A stretch of DNA of 64,000 nt from NCBI GenBank assembly GCA_050943595.1, contig JBMNPM010000008.1:35535-99534 (forward strand), read 5' to 3'. The first letter of the stretch is position 1. Each line of letters begins with the position of its first letter. The position numbers and the translations under genes are program-made. Below are positions 17,088 to 26,370 of the stretch, in pieces. The stretch is from JAXGXJ01 sp050943595. GTDB lineage: Bacteria > Actinomycetota > Thermoleophilia > RBG-16-64-13. The notes under the pieces are model-generated. The model worked only from the letters and a program-made list of their open reading frames with translations, ran no database searches and had not been told where the DNA came from.

Positions 17088-18491
17088 TTGTTCTTCGATC
17101 AGGCAAAGATCCATGTGGCGGCAGGAAACGGCGGGAACGGCTGCGTTTCTTTTCGCAGGGAGAAGCACGTTCCCCGTGGCGGTCCCGACGGGGGAGATGG
17201 TGGACGGGGCGGAGACGTGGTCTTTGTCGTCGATCCGCATATGCGTGACCTGCAGGCCTTCACCTACAAGGTGCACTTCAAGGCGGAGCATGGTCGTCCG
17301 GGGCAGGGTGCGCGCAGGCACGGCGCCGGCGGTGCGGATGCCGTTATAGGGGTACCTCTCGGTACTCAGATATGGGTGGAGGAGGAGTTGATCGCCGACC
17401 TCACCCGGCTCGGTCAGCGGGTCGTGGTGGAACGAGGTGGAGAGGGCGGTCGAGGCAACGCCCGTTTTGTCAATTCGGTTCGTCAGGCTCCTAAGTTTGC
17501 CGAACTCGGCGAGGTCGGCAGGGGCACGTGGTTGCGGCTCTCATTGAAGCTCATGGCCGATGCGGGGCTTGCCGGCCTACCCAATGCGGGCAAGTCGTCT
17601 TTGCTCCGTCGTTTATCTAACGCCAAACCGAAGGTAGCCTCCTATCCTTTCACCACCATTGAGCCGATGCTGGGCGTCGTCGACTGGTCGGGTGACGGCG
17701 ACGTCTTCACGCTGGCCGACGTGCCTGGACTACTGGAGGGGGCGAGTGAGGGAAGAGGACTGGGTCATGAGTTCCTGGCCCACCTGGAACGTTGCCGGCT
17801 GATTATGCACGTTGTTGACCTGACCGGCTACTATGGATTGGGTGCGCTGGAAGGGTTCCGGACCATCTTAGAGGAGCTGGATGCGCACGTGTCGGGCCTG
17901 GGAGCAACGCCGCAGGTCGTACTGTTGAACAAGATCGATGCGGTGTCCGCTGAGACCGTCACGGAACATGTCGAACTCTTTACCAGAGAGATAGAATCGC
18001 TGAGACGGGCGGGCCATCCTGCCTTTTCCTTTCTCCTGGATGCAGAACTGCCCGCGAGCTGTCAGCTGATCTGGCCCGTGTCGGCCGTCACCGGAGCGGG
18101 GCTTCCTGCATTCCTACGCCGGTTTGGTCCCGTGGTAACCGGAATGGTGGCTGCTGCCGAAGAGTTCTCCCTGCGGTCCGAGGAGGTGTTGGAAGGGGGG
18201 AGGGTGGCGGAGAAACGGGAGGGGCATGTCACTTACCGGCCTCTCCAGGACCAGCCTCTCCAGGGTGCCGCGTCGAGATCGTTCGTCGTCCGGCAGGAAG
18301 ACGGGCATTTTACAGTCCGCGGACAAGCCGTGCGCCGTCTGGTGAGTAGGTTTGACCTCGACGATGAGGAGGCAACACGCTATCTGGCTGAGAGATTGGA
18401 TCGCCTGGGCGTGTATGCTGCTCTACGGGCACGGGGGGCGCAGCCGGGTGATGAGGTAGATATCGAGGGTTACGCATTCGAGTTCCAGTAG
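17088..18491 (+). CDS. obgE: GTPase ObgE/CgtA
   Basis: Ribosome-associated GTPase for large-subunit assembly and stress signalling. The 467-residue product has the glycine-rich Obg fold (NGGNGCVSFRREKHVPRGGP, GGRGNARFVNS), the GTPase domain with GLPNAGKSS (Lys169), switch II DVPGLLEGASEGRGLG and NKID, and the C-terminal OCT domain ending at VDIEGYAFEF. The TTG start has AGGGG about 7 nt upstream. The order rplU-rpmA-obgE is widely conserved. Confidence 0.95.
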   Translation: MFFDQAKIHVAAGNGGNGCVSFRREKHVPRGGPDGGDGGRGGDVVFVVDPHMRDLQAFTYKVHFKAEHGRPGQGARRHGAGGADAVIGVPLGTQIWVEEELIADLTRLGQRVVVERGGEGGRGNARFVNSVRQAPKFAELGEVGRGTWLRLSLKLMADAGLAGLPNAGKSSLLRRLSNAKPKVASYPFTTIEPMLGVVDWSGDGDVFTLADVPGLLEGASEGRGLGHEFLAHLERCRLIMHVVDLTGYYGLGALEGFRTILEELDAHVSGLGATPQVVLLNKIDAVSAETVTEHVELFTREIESLRRAGHPAFSFLLDAELPASCQLIWPVSAVTGAGLPAFLRRFGPVVTGMVAAAEEFSLRSEEVLEGGRVAEKREGHVTYRPLQDQPLQGAASRSFVVRQEDGHFTVRGQAVRRLVSRFDLDDEEATRYLAERLDRLGVYAALRARGAQPGDEVDIEGYAFEFQ

Positions 18492-18501
18492 GGGTGCGGT
18501 A

Positions 18502-19611
18502 GTGGTTGGTGGGCGCTCAGCGAAGACGGTAGTGGTCAAGATCGGTTCCAGTACACTCACCAGTGTGCGCGGAACCTTCCGGCTCAATCCGGTGGCCGAC
18601 CTGGTGGCCGAGATCTGCGAGCTCCACGGTGAGGGCCACAGGATGGTGCTGGTTTCTTCGGGGGCCGTCTCCTCAGGTATGGGTGTGCTCCGGCGCAAAA
18701 GCCGCCCGACCGAAGTGGTGGACATGCAGGCGGCCGCGGCTGTGGGGCAGGGGCGGCTGTTCCATATCTACACCGGACTGTTCGCTCACGAAGATGTGGT
18801 GACGGCCCAAGTGCTGCTGACGGCATTCGATGTGGCCGCTCGCACCCAATACATCAATGCCCGCAACACTCTGCGCCGGTTGCTGGAGTGGCGGGTGGTG
18901 CCGATCATCAACGAGAACGACACCACGGCGACCGACGAACTGTGCTTCGGCGACAACGACACGCTTGCAGCGCAAGTCGCCTTGCTGGTGAAGGCCGATC
19001 TACTCATCCTCCTGACCGACACCGAAGGCCTTTATACCGCCGATCCCAAGGAAGACAGCGCTGCCGAACTCATACACACCGTCGATGATGTGAGCAGCCT
19101 CGACTGTGTTCGTATCGGGGCCACGGGACCCCTTGGTTCAGGCGGCATGGGAAGCAAAGTGAACAGCGCCCGTGTGGCTATGAGTGGTGGGGTGGAGACG
19201 GTGATAGCCATGGGCGAACGCCCCGGTGTGATCCGGTCCTGTGTGGCGGGTGAGGATGTGGGTACCCGTTTTGCGCCCCGTCCTCTGGGCCTGTCTGCGT
19301 ACAAACTATGGCTTCTCTACGGCAAGCCGGCTCAGGGTACCGTGGTGGTGGACGGTGGGGCGGCTAAGGCTGTGAAGGGAAGGGGGAGCCTTCTGCCGGT
19401 TGGGGTGGTGAGCGTGGAAGGTGACTTCAGCGCGGGCGATGCAGTCATGGTGGTCGACGAGCAGGGGGTAGAGCTGGCCAAGGGTCTGATCGGCTACTCG
19501 AAGCAAGAACTGCAGCGGGTCAAAGGACTGCACAGTGACCAGGTGACCGAAGTCCTCCCCCAGGCTTCGTTGGAAGCGATCCATAGGGACTACCTCGTAC
19601 GTGTGTGTTGA
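18502..19611 (+). CDS. proB: glutamate 5-kinase
   Basis: First step of proline synthesis, phosphorylating glutamate. The 369-residue product has the amino-acid kinase domain (VVKIGSSTL, VSSGAVSSGMGVL, NENDTTATDELCFGDNDTLAAQVA) and a C-terminal PUA domain from about residue 275 (AKGLIGYSKQEL). The GTG start is 10 nt after the obgE stop with AGGGG upstream. proA follows; proC lies 23 kb away in the same window, completing the pathway. Confidence 0.95.
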   Translation: MVGGRSAKTVVVKIGSSTLTSVRGTFRLNPVADLVAEICELHGEGHRMVLVSSGAVSSGMGVLRRKSRPTEVVDMQAAAAVGQGRLFHIYTGLFAHEDVVTAQVLLTAFDVAARTQYINARNTLRRLLEWRVVPIINENDTTATDELCFGDNDTLAAQVALLVKADLLILLTDTEGLYTADPKEDSAAELIHTVDDVSSLDCVRIGATGPLGSGGMGSKVNSARVAMSGGVETVIAMGERPGVIRSCVAGEDVGTRFAPRPLGLSAYKLWLLYGKPAQGTVVVDGGAAKAVKGRGSLLPVGVVSVEGDFSAGDAVMVVDEQGVELAKGLIGYSKQELQRVKGLHSDQVTEVLPQASLEAIHRDYLVRVC

Positions 19612-19627
19612 GAAGGAGTGGGAGAAT

Positions 19628-20881
19628 TTGGATACAAGAGAACTAGCCGCGGCGGCTAAGACCGCCTCTCGCGTCTTGGGCGTAGCCACTGCGGCCAAGA
19701 AAAACCGTGCGTTGATAGCTATGGCTGAGGCTCTCGAGCGCCGCTCGGAGGAAATCCTCGTCGAGAACAACGAGGACATCAACGAGGGGCGTCGGAACGG
19801 TCTCTCGGCAGCGCTTATCGACCGGTTGTTGCTCGACGAAGAACGCCTGCGCGGTATTGCCTGCAGCGTGCGCGATATCGCTGCCCTTCCGGACCCCATA
19901 GGGGAAGTGGTCGGGGGATGGCGCACCTCGGAGGGATTGCAGATTGAGAAGGTGCGTGTACCTTTTGGGGTGGTCATGGTGGTGTATGAGGCGCGTCCCA
20001 ATGTGACCGTGGATGCCACCGCGCTCTGTCTTAAGACCGGCAACTCGGTTATCCTGCGAGGAGGCAGTGATGCCTACCGCTCCAACCGCATCATGGCGGA
20101 AGTCATTACCGGGGCTGCATTGGAGGCCGGTCTGCCCGGAGAGTGTATCCAGTTTGTCTCCAGCAGGGACCGGCAGGTACTCATTGACCTGCTCCAGCTT
20201 CGTGAACAGATCGACCTCGTCATCCCGCGTGGTGGGGAGTCCCTTAAAGAACTCCTCATCCAGCATTCGAGAGTGCCGGTCATATATGCTGCCGGCGGCA
20301 ACTGCCACATCTACGTCGACAGGTCCGCGGACCTCAAGTCTGCACTCGATATCACTGTGAATGCGAAGTGTCAGCGGCCGGGGGTGTGCAACGCTGCAGA
20401 GACTCTGCTCGTCCATAAGGATGTCGCCGCTCGGTTTGTGCCGATAGTGCTGCGCGCGCTTCACGACCGTAAGGTGAAGCTCTGTGTCGACTCTCAGGCC
20501 CGTGATGCGGCCGGCGAGATTGGCTTTAACCTCGTTCCCGCTACGGAGGAGCACTACGCCACTGAGTTCTTGGGTATGGAGATGGCGGTTAAGGTTGTTG
20601 GTGATATCGACGAAGCCATCGATCATATCGCCCGCTACGGCACCGGCCACTCGGAGGCCATTATTGCGCGCGACCTGGAGGCCGGCCGTCGCTTCACCGA
20701 AAACGTCGATGCCGCCGTCGTCTACGTCAACGCCTCCACGCGCTTCACCGACGGTGGGGTATTTGGGCTGGGCGCAGAGATAGGTATCTCCACTCAGAAA
20801 CTTCACGCACGGGGACCGCTGGCTCTCAAAGAGCTGACCTCGACGAAGTATGTGGTCACGGGATGCGGGCACGTCCGATAG
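19628..20881 (+). CDS. proA: gamma-glutamyl phosphate reductase
   Basis: Reduces glutamyl-5-phosphate to the semialdehyde with NADPH. The 417-residue length equals that of the E. coli enzyme when TTG 19628 is used; AAGGAG at 19613-19618 lies 9 nt upstream. Motifs include YEARPNVTVDATALCLKTGN, LRGGSDAYRSN and the catalytic-cysteine stretch NAKCQRPGVCNA. A longer frame from 19601 would overlap proB. The start is fairly secure. Confidence 0.94.
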   Translation: MDTRELAAAAKTASRVLGVATAAKKNRALIAMAEALERRSEEILVENNEDINEGRRNGLSAALIDRLLLDEERLRGIACSVRDIAALPDPIGEVVGGWRTSEGLQIEKVRVPFGVVMVVYEARPNVTVDATALCLKTGNSVILRGGSDAYRSNRIMAEVITGAALEAGLPGECIQFVSSRDRQVLIDLLQLREQIDLVIPRGGESLKELLIQHSRVPVIYAAGGNCHIYVDRSADLKSALDITVNAKCQRPGVCNAAETLLVHKDVAARFVPIVLRALHDRKVKLCVDSQARDAAGEIGFNLVPATEEHYATEFLGMEMAVKVVGDIDEAIDHIARYGTGHSEAIIARDLEAGRRFTENVDAAVVYVNASTRFTDGGVFGLGAEIGISTQKLHARGPLALKELTSTKYVVTGCGHVR

Positions 20882-21630
20882 TACCGGTGGAGGGCGATAA
20901 GACGACAGGCCTGTCTCACCGGTTCTCCTCTTTGACTGGGGACGATCCGATCTGCCGCCTAAAGGGACGGCAGGGGCTGCGCTTGGGCATCATGGGTGGC
21001 GCCTTCGATCCAATCCATATGGCCCATTTGGTTACGGCCGAGGAGGCTCTCACCCAGTTCGGACTCGACCAGGTTATCTTCATGCCGGCCGGTCACCATC
21101 CGCAGAAGCCCCGCCGCCTAGCCCCGAACGAGTTCCGCTACCTGCTCGTCTCTGTGGCCACGGCCGGGCATCATCGCTTTGTGGTGTCGCGCTATGAACT
21201 CGACCGTCAGCAGGTAGGCTACACGGTCGACACACTGGAGTACCTCAAGGAGACATTGGCCCCGGATGCGCAGGTGTATTTCGTGACCGGCGCCGATGCG
21301 GTGTTGGATATCCTTACATGGAAGGATCCCGTCAGGGTACTCGAACTATCTACTCTCATTGCTGCGACTCGCCCAGGATACGACCTTGCGCGCCTGCAGG
21401 GAGCGCTGAGTAAATTGCACCCGAGATTGAGTGGTTTGGGCTCGGAGTCACGCGTGCAGATTATGGAGATACCGGCTCTAGCCATCTCGTCCAGCATGAT
21501 TAGGGATCGTCTGGCCTCTGGGCGGACGGTTCGCTACCTTGTGCCCGACCCGGTGGCTCAGCTGATCGAGAAGGCCGGCTATTATGCCGGCGCCGGCCCC
21601 ACTCACCCGAATACGTGCACCCGTTGGTAG
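20863..21630 (+). CDS. nadD: nicotinate-nucleotide adenylyltransferase
   Basis: Forms nicotinate adenine dinucleotide from NaMN and ATP in NAD synthesis. The core has GIMGGAFDPIHMAHLVTAEE, the nucleotidyl-transferase HxxH-type site, and the closing ISSSMIRDRLASGRTVRYLVPDPV motif. The longest frame (255 residues, ATG 20863, overlapping proA by 19 nt) gives about 40 residues before the usual family start. TTG 20983, with AGGGG 6 nt upstream, would give the normal N-terminus, so the true start may be there. Confidence 0.9.
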   Translation: MRARPIVPVEGDKTTGLSHRFSSLTGDDPICRLKGRQGLRLGIMGGAFDPIHMAHLVTAEEALTQFGLDQVIFMPAGHHPQKPRRLAPNEFRYLLVSVATAGHHRFVVSRYELDRQQVGYTVDTLEYLKETLAPDAQVYFVTGADAVLDILTWKDPVRVLELSTLIAATRPGYDLARLQGALSKLHPRLSGLGSESRVQIMEIPALAISSSMIRDRLASGRTVRYLVPDPVAQLIEKAGYYAGAGPTHPNTCTRW

Positions 21631-21660
21631 CGGCAGCAGCGTGATCTGGGAGAAGTGGTG

Positions 21661-24054
21661 ATGACTGATCGGCGGGATGTCGCGGCTACGTCGGAGCTGA
21701 ACGGGCCGCAGCGCGAAGCGGTTTTCTATGAGGGGGGGCCGCTCCTGGTACTGGCCGGTGCCGGTTCGGGTAAGACACGGGTGTTGACGCATCGTGTAGC
21801 TCATCTCGTCGAGAGCGGCCGCGTCCGGCCTCAGCAGATCCTGGCCATCACGTTTACCAACAAGGCGGCCGGGGAGATGCGCGACCGGGTGGCCGGGTTG
21901 GTGGGCCCTCCTTCGCGATGGATGTGGATCTCCACGTTCCACTCGGCCTGTGCCCGCATCCTGCGACAGGATGCGGGCCTGCTCGGCTATCGTTCCAGTT
22001 TCACCATCTACGATGAGGATGACTCGGCACGTCTTATCAAGCGTTGTCTAGAAGACTTCCGTGTGGATGTGAAGCGCTATCCACCCCGCGCCATCCAGAG
22101 ACTCATCTCTGATGCTAAGAATAGGTTAATCGACGTAGATGATTTCGCGCGCGGCGGAATGGATGTCGCGGACGATCGTTATGGAGGCTCCGGCCACGGA
22201 TCCGGCAATACCCGCCAGACCGATCGACACCCCGCAGACGCCTGGGACGACGGTGCCGGGTCGGGGTATCTAGATATCGCTGCGCAGGTGTACCGGGAGT
22301 ATCAAAAGCGCCTCCTGGCTTCCAATGCCCTCGATTTCGACGATCTGCTCATGCGTACGGTGGATATCCTGCAGCTCTTCCCGGAGAGACTGGAGTACTA
22401 TCAGGACTTCTTCCAACACGTGTTGGTGGATGAGTATCAGGACACGAACCGGGCTCAGTATCGCTTGGTGAAATTACTCACTGAAGAGCACCGGCAGGTC
22501 ACCGTGGTTGGTGATGACGATCAGTCGGTGTACTCGTGGCGCGGGGCCGACATACGCAACATCCTCAGCTTCGAGGACGACTTCCCCGATGCAACCATCG
22601 TCAAGCTTGAGCAGAACTACCGTTCCACCAACACGATTCTCGAGGCGGCCAATGCTCTAGTAGCAAACAATCGGGGGCGTAGGTCGAAGAGCCTCTGGAG
22701 TGAGAGGGGCACGGGGGAGAAGGTCACCATCTTCGAATGCGGCGATGAGCACGAGGAAGCCCGCATGGTGGCGGACGAAGTGGTGCGTGTTCTGCATGAC
22801 CGGCCTGCATCCGACGTGGCCGTCTTTTATCGTGTCAATGCTCAATCGCGGGTGCTGGAAGACATGTTGGTGCGGCAGGGTGTCCCCTACCGCATCGTAG
22901 GGGGGACCAAGTTCTATCACAGGGCTGAGATTAAGGACCTGCTTGCTTACCTGCGGGTGGTGGTCAACGCCACAGACGATCTTTCGCTGCTGCGCATTGT
23001 CAACACACCTCGCCGCGGTCTAGGCACCATCGCTATCGGCCGGCTACAGGCTTTTGCCGCTGAGAACGCCATTCCGCTCAGTGAGGTTCTGCCGGAAGCC
23101 CCCCGGGTACCCGGTTTGACCGCTGCGGCCTGCAACACGTGTGAACGACTCGGGGAGAGCTTCGCCCGTTGGACATTGGAGTGCACTGGGTCCGGCGACG
23201 ATACGGGCGGTCACTCGGCGGCGGATGGTGACGGGCTTCCCGGTCCGGCGCCTGCTCCGGATACCTCGGTGGCCGGTTTGGTGCACATGGTCCTGGAGGA
23301 GAGCGGACTGCGTGCTGCCCTGCAGGCTGAGAGGACGTTGGAGGCTGAAGGGCGCTTGGAAAACCTAGACGAGTTTGTAGGGGTTGCCCAGGAGTTCGAC
23401 CGCATGAACCCGGGCGGGACGTTGAGCGACTTCCTGCAGGAGATCAGTCTGTACGCGGATGTGGACGATCTGACCGGCGACGAGAAGGCCGTGACCCTGA
23501 TGACTCTACACAATGCCAAGGGGTTGGAGTTCCCGGTCGTCTTCATAGCCGGCATGGAGGAGGGGCTCATTCCCCATTCACGTTCGCTTGACGAACATCG
23601 ACTCGAAGAAGAGCGTCGCCTGTGTTATGTGGGCATGACCAGAGCCCGCGATCGTCTATACCTATCGCATGCTCGTTCGCGGACCCTCCATGGTGGTGGG
23701 AGTTATAAAGTGCCCAGTCGCTTCTTGAGCGAGCTTCCCGGACGGCTGCTTGAATATCGAGGTCGTTCGCAGTCGATCGACGGGCGTCTCGGACGCACTC
23801 CCTCTCTCAGCCGGACAGATCGCCGCCAAGCATCCCAGCGGGGTTCGAAGCCATCCGTGGACGGCTCAGCTCATCCCGCAGGGGAACGCCATCAGGTGGC
23901 CGGGCTTTCTACGGGCGACCGAGTGATACATGCCAAGTTCGGGGAAGGTGTGGTTCTGGGGATGGAGCCGGGTGGAGTCGTCCGGGTCTTTTTCTCTGAT
24001 CTTGGCGAGCAGAAGCGTCTGCTGCTCGACTACGCTCCTCTGCGTCGTCTCTAG
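21661..24054 (+). CDS. pcrA: UvrD/PcrA-type superfamily 1 DNA helicase
   Basis: ATP-driven 3'-5' helicase for repair and replication. The 797-residue product has motif I AGAGSGKTRVLTHRVAHL (Lys38), TFTNKAAGEM, motif II VDEYQDTNRAQY, motif III VGDDDQSVYSWRGADIRN, motif IV LEQNYRSTNTIL, motif V LHNAKGLEFPVVFIAGMEEG and motif VI CYVGMTRARDRLYL. A C-terminal Tudor-like tail (DRVIHAKFGEGVVLG) is typical of PcrA, which interacts with RNA polymerase. A Gly/Asp-rich insertion near residues 175-200 is unusual. ATG 21661 was chosen (GGGAG 8 nt upstream) over GTG 21655/21658. A dispersed repeat abuts its stop codon. Confidence 0.93.
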   Translation: MTDRRDVAATSELNGPQREAVFYEGGPLLVLAGAGSGKTRVLTHRVAHLVESGRVRPQQILAITFTNKAAGEMRDRVAGLVGPPSRWMWISTFHSACARILRQDAGLLGYRSSFTIYDEDDSARLIKRCLEDFRVDVKRYPPRAIQRLISDAKNRLIDVDDFARGGMDVADDRYGGSGHGSGNTRQTDRHPADAWDDGAGSGYLDIAAQVYREYQKRLLASNALDFDDLLMRTVDILQLFPERLEYYQDFFQHVLVDEYQDTNRAQYRLVKLLTEEHRQVTVVGDDDQSVYSWRGADIRNILSFEDDFPDATIVKLEQNYRSTNTILEAANALVANNRGRRSKSLWSERGTGEKVTIFECGDEHEEARMVADEVVRVLHDRPASDVAVFYRVNAQSRVLEDMLVRQGVPYRIVGGTKFYHRAEIKDLLAYLRVVVNATDDLSLLRIVNTPRRGLGTIAIGRLQAFAAENAIPLSEVLPEAPRVPGLTAAACNTCERLGESFARWTLECTGSGDDTGGHSAADGDGLPGPAPAPDTSVAGLVHMVLEESGLRAALQAERTLEAEGRLENLDEFVGVAQEFDRMNPGGTLSDFLQEISLYADVDDLTGDEKAVTLMTLHNAKGLEFPVVFIAGMEEGLIPHSRSLDEHRLEEERRLCYVGMTRARDRLYLSHARSRTLHGGGSYKVPSRFLSELPGRLLEYRGRSQSIDGRLGRTPSLSRTDRRQASQRGSKPSVDGSAHPAGERHQVAGLSTGDRVIHAKFGEGVVLGMEPGGVVRVFFSDLGEQKRLLLDYAPLRRL

Positions 24055-24225
24055 GCGGCTGCTGAAAACAAAACCCGGCCACTTCGCTAAGCAGCACGAC
24101 AATGTGTTATTGGTCGCGCGAATAGCGCTGCTATTCGCGCTCCCTCTATTCCTCTATCCCTCCCTCGCACGTGCTGATCGCGTTCCGGTGGCGAAGTGTC
24201 ATATAGCCTCTAGCTCTCAGCAGCC
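24054..24225 (+). repeat. dispersed repeat copy between pcrA and mraZ
   Basis: The left end GGCGGCTGCTGAAAAC starts at the pcrA stop. The right end is the 25-nt core GATCGCGTTCCGGTGGCGAA plus GTGTC (24176-24200), then CTCAGCAGCC. GCTGCT at 24058-24063 also pairs with AGCAGC at 24090-24095. The left and right ends are inverted relative to each other, as in MITEs or REP-type palindromes. Confidence 0.65.
24116..24140 (+). terminator. strong hairpin inside the pcrA-mraZ gap
   Basis: GCGCGAATAG at 24116-24125 and CTATTCGCGC at 24131-24140 form a perfect 10-bp stem with a 5-nt CGCTG loop. A pyrimidine-rich tract (TCCCTCTATTCCTCTATCCC) follows instead of a plain T-run. It may end pcrA transcription or be the centre of the repeat element. 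Confidence 0.4.
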
Positions 24226-24362
24226 CGGCGGGCATCTCACCTGATCTCCTGGCTGCCGGGCCCCTCAGTCGAGCCGCGACATTTCAACAAACTTCTACTG
24301 GAGGCGGGGATTATGCACGCCGAGTGGCCCGGCGCTCTCAATTCATGCCTTTAGGGGGTATG
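24226..24362. other. non-coding remainder of the pcrA-mraZ gap
   Basis: The gap between pcrA and mraZ is 357 bp. Beyond the repeat copy, this part has a GCCCGGC/GCCGGGC pair (24223-24229 and 24255-24261) with a long loop. No credible open frame and no clear -35/-10 pair is seen. The mraZ operator-like array follows. Confidence 0.5.
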
Positions 24363-24407
24363 TGGTGGAAAGTGTTGATTTGTGGGATGTAAGTGGGGTA
24401 AAGTGGG
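24363..24407 (+). promoter_or_regulatory. MraZ-box-like operator array
   Basis: TGGT at 24363, TGTT at 24373 and TGGG at 24383, 24394 and 24404 are spaced 10-11 bp, ending 4 nt before the mraZ ATG. MraZ of E. coli binds TGGG repeats with 10-bp phasing upstream of its own operon, so this array is the probable autoregulatory site of the dcw operon. Its position over the ribosome site would let bound MraZ block the start region directly. Confidence 0.6.
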
Positions 24408-24411
24408 GCCG

Positions 24412-24825
24412 ATGGAACGTCTCTTGTTACGCGGCGAATTCGAGCACACTTTGGACCCCAAAGGTCGAGTGACGCTGCCTGCGCGTTATCGCGATTACTT
24501 TAGTTCCGGCGCTGTGCTCGTCCGCTTTCCGGACGGGCAGCCCTGCCTGTGCGTCTTTCATCCAGACTCATGGGACGAGTTCGATAAGAAGTACATTGAG
24601 CCTCTGGATGTCTTCAAGAATGAAGCGGACGACTGGCATACACGGAGGCTCTATCGTAACCAGGATGAAGTGGAGCCGGACAGACAGGGGCGGGTGCTGA
24701 TACCGGCACAGCGCATCAAAGACCTGGGATTGTCGGGCAAAGTCAAGATCCTGGGTGTTCGTACACATCTCGAGATCTGGAATCCCGAGACCTTGGCGGG
24801 GTTGGATGAAGAGAGAGGAAGATGA
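24412..24825 (+). CDS. mraZ: transcriptional regulator MraZ
   Basis: DNA-binding repressor of the dcw cluster that forms a ring of SpoVT/AbrB-like domains. The 137-residue product carries the two family repeats, GEFEHTLDPKGRVTLPARYR and QDEVEPDRQGRVLIPAQRI, each with the DxxGRxxxP pattern. ATG 24412 gives the expected N-terminus; an upstream GTG at 24382 would add a translated stretch of operator DNA. The stop overlaps the possible first ATG of rsmH. Confidence 0.93.
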   Translation: MERLLLRGEFEHTLDPKGRVTLPARYRDYFSSGAVLVRFPDGQPCLCVFHPDSWDEFDKKYIEPLDVFKNEADDWHTRRLYRNQDEVEPDRQGRVLIPAQRIKDLGLSGKVKILGVRTHLEIWNPETLAGLDEERGR

Positions 24826-24866
24826 TGATGTCTAGCGTGGCAGCTGCTTTTGTCAGGGAGATGGCC

Positions 24867-25811
24867 ATGGCACATGTACCTGTTCTGACCCAGGAGCTGC
24901 TTGACGTGCTCACGCTGAGTCCGGACAGCCGCGTGGTGGACTGCACCTTTGGGGCAGGAGGCCATGCCGCTGCCGTGGGTGCCGAACTGGGCTCCGAGGG
25001 GTTCTTGGTGGCCTGTGACCATGATCCGATCGCCGAAGAATACTACTTGGACCTGCGCGACGACCTTTGTTGCCCGTCATGCTTCCTGCTGGGCAATTTC
25101 GCAGATACGCTCGGCGGATTGCTTGAAGAGGGGCCGGACGGATGGGCGGGGCAGGGGGCTACGCATATCTACATGGACCTCGGCGTGAGCAGCATGCAGA
25201 TAGACACCCCGGAACGAGGCTTTTCGTATAACTATGATGCACCTCTCGACATGCGCATGGATCCATTGTTGCGGACCACCGCCGCCGAGATTCTGAATAC
25301 ATGGAGCGAAGGTGCACTGGCCGGACTGTTCGCTTCCTATGGGGAGGAGCGGTATGCCCGGCGTATTGCCCGAGCGGTGGCCGGCCGGCGTCGTATTACC
25401 CCGTTCGCCAGGACGGCGGAATTAGTAGAGACCATCAAGCGGGCGATTCCTACCCCGGCCCGGTTTGGTTCGGGTAATCCGGCACGGCGGGTCTTCCAGG
25501 CGCTGCGTATAGAGGTCAACGATGAACTGAACAGCCTGCGCCGGGCTCTGCCCGAGGCCTATGCTTTGCTCGAACCGGGGGGCGTCATGGCCGTGATCAG
25601 CTTCCATTCACTCGAAGACCGGATCGTCAAAGAGTTCTTTTCCGGAAAGGCGCGGGGATGCACCTGTCCGCCCGACTTCCCGATGTGCGTGTGTGGATGT
25701 AAAGCAGAGGGTGAGGTTCTTACCCGCAAAGCTGTGGTCCCCGGTTCGCGCGAGGTGGAGGTGAACCCCCGGTCTGCATCGGCTAAACTGCGCGCCTTGA
25801 GGAAGCTTTGA
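24867..25811 (+). CDS. rsmH: 16S rRNA (cytosine-1402-N4)-methyltransferase
   Basis: Methylates C1402 in the ribosomal P-site using SAM. The 314-residue product begins MAHVPVLTQELLDVL and has the SAM loop VDCTFGAGGHAAAV, MDLGVSSMQIDTPERGFSY, the GNPARRVFQALRIEVNDEL helix and ISFHSLEDRIVK. AGGGAG at 24855-24860 is 6 nt before ATG 24867. ATG 24822, overlapping the mraZ stop, is an alternative that adds 15 residues. Confidence 0.94.
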   Translation: MAHVPVLTQELLDVLTLSPDSRVVDCTFGAGGHAAAVGAELGSEGFLVACDHDPIAEEYYLDLRDDLCCPSCFLLGNFADTLGGLLEEGPDGWAGQGATHIYMDLGVSSMQIDTPERGFSYNYDAPLDMRMDPLLRTTAAEILNTWSEGALAGLFASYGEERYARRIARAVAGRRRITPFARTAELVETIKRAIPTPARFGSGNPARRVFQALRIEVNDELNSLRRALPEAYALLEPGGVMAVISFHSLEDRIVKEFFSGKARGCTCPPDFPMCVCGCKAEGEVLTRKAVVPGSREVEVNPRSASAKLRALRKL

Positions 25812-26365
25812 TGGTCGCCGCGACCCGATCTTCCTGGATGGCGACATTCGAGGAGGGCCTACAACCTTCTCAGGCCGCTCGTCGTAGCGCTGCTCGCACC
25901 GCAGCCCGTGCCCGCCGCAGTACGCGTTACTACGCGCGAGAAGCGACGGCCCGTCAGCCTAAAGCTATACCTAAGGTTGAATCTTCAAACTATCGTCCCA
26001 CACTCAAGGTTGTCACTAGACGGCGCTCTCGCCGAGGCGTGGTCATCATCTTTTTTGCCGTGTTGATACTGCTACTGGTGGTGGGACTGGGAGTCATCTG
26101 TCCGATGCTGGTGAGCTCAGCTGCGACGGGCTTGGAGTCGCAAACAGGTAGATTGCAAGAGCAACAGGAGGAATTGGCGGCGGCCGCCTCGGCCCTGTCG
26201 GCTCAGGTCTCGGCTCTGTCTGCACCTGAGAGAATTGCGGAACAGGCGGCCGTGCTCGGCCTTGCTCCGGCGGTCACGGTGCGGTATGTCGATGCTGAAG
26301 CAGGTAGTGTGCCGATGGGCGGTGGAGCAGCTCTGGAGGACGATGTGACCACGATCCGGCGGTGA
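25811..26365 (+). CDS. ftsL: FtsL-like septum protein
   Basis: A 184-residue bitopic protein in the place of ftsL, between rsmH and the division PBP. It has a basic cytoplasmic region of about 75 residues with many Arg and Ala, one membrane segment (VVIIFFAVLILLLVVGLGVI), then an extracytoplasmic coiled coil with heptad-like Gln/Glu/Leu (TGRLQEQQEELAAAASALSA). Sequence identity to known FtsL is low, as usual for this family, so the name rests mainly on position and layout. ATG overlaps the rsmH stop. Confidence 0.7.
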   Translation: MVAATRSSWMATFEEGLQPSQAARRSAARTAARARRSTRYYAREATARQPKAIPKVESSNYRPTLKVVTRRRSRRGVVIIFFAVLILLLVVGLGVICPMLVSSAATGLESQTGRLQEQQEELAAAASALSAQVSALSAPERIAEQAAVLGLAPAVTVRYVDAEAGSVPMGGGAALEDDVTTIRR

Positions 26366-26370
26366 TATGG

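Noticed and set aside
19643..20872. 409-residue open frame on the minus strand opposite proA
   Set aside because: It is a GC-rich shadow of the proA reading frame with no family features; proA motifs are clear on the + strand.
23930..24244. Open frame running from the pcrA end into the gap
   Set aside because: It begins inside pcrA in another frame and continues through the repeat element; no ribosome site or protein-like composition.
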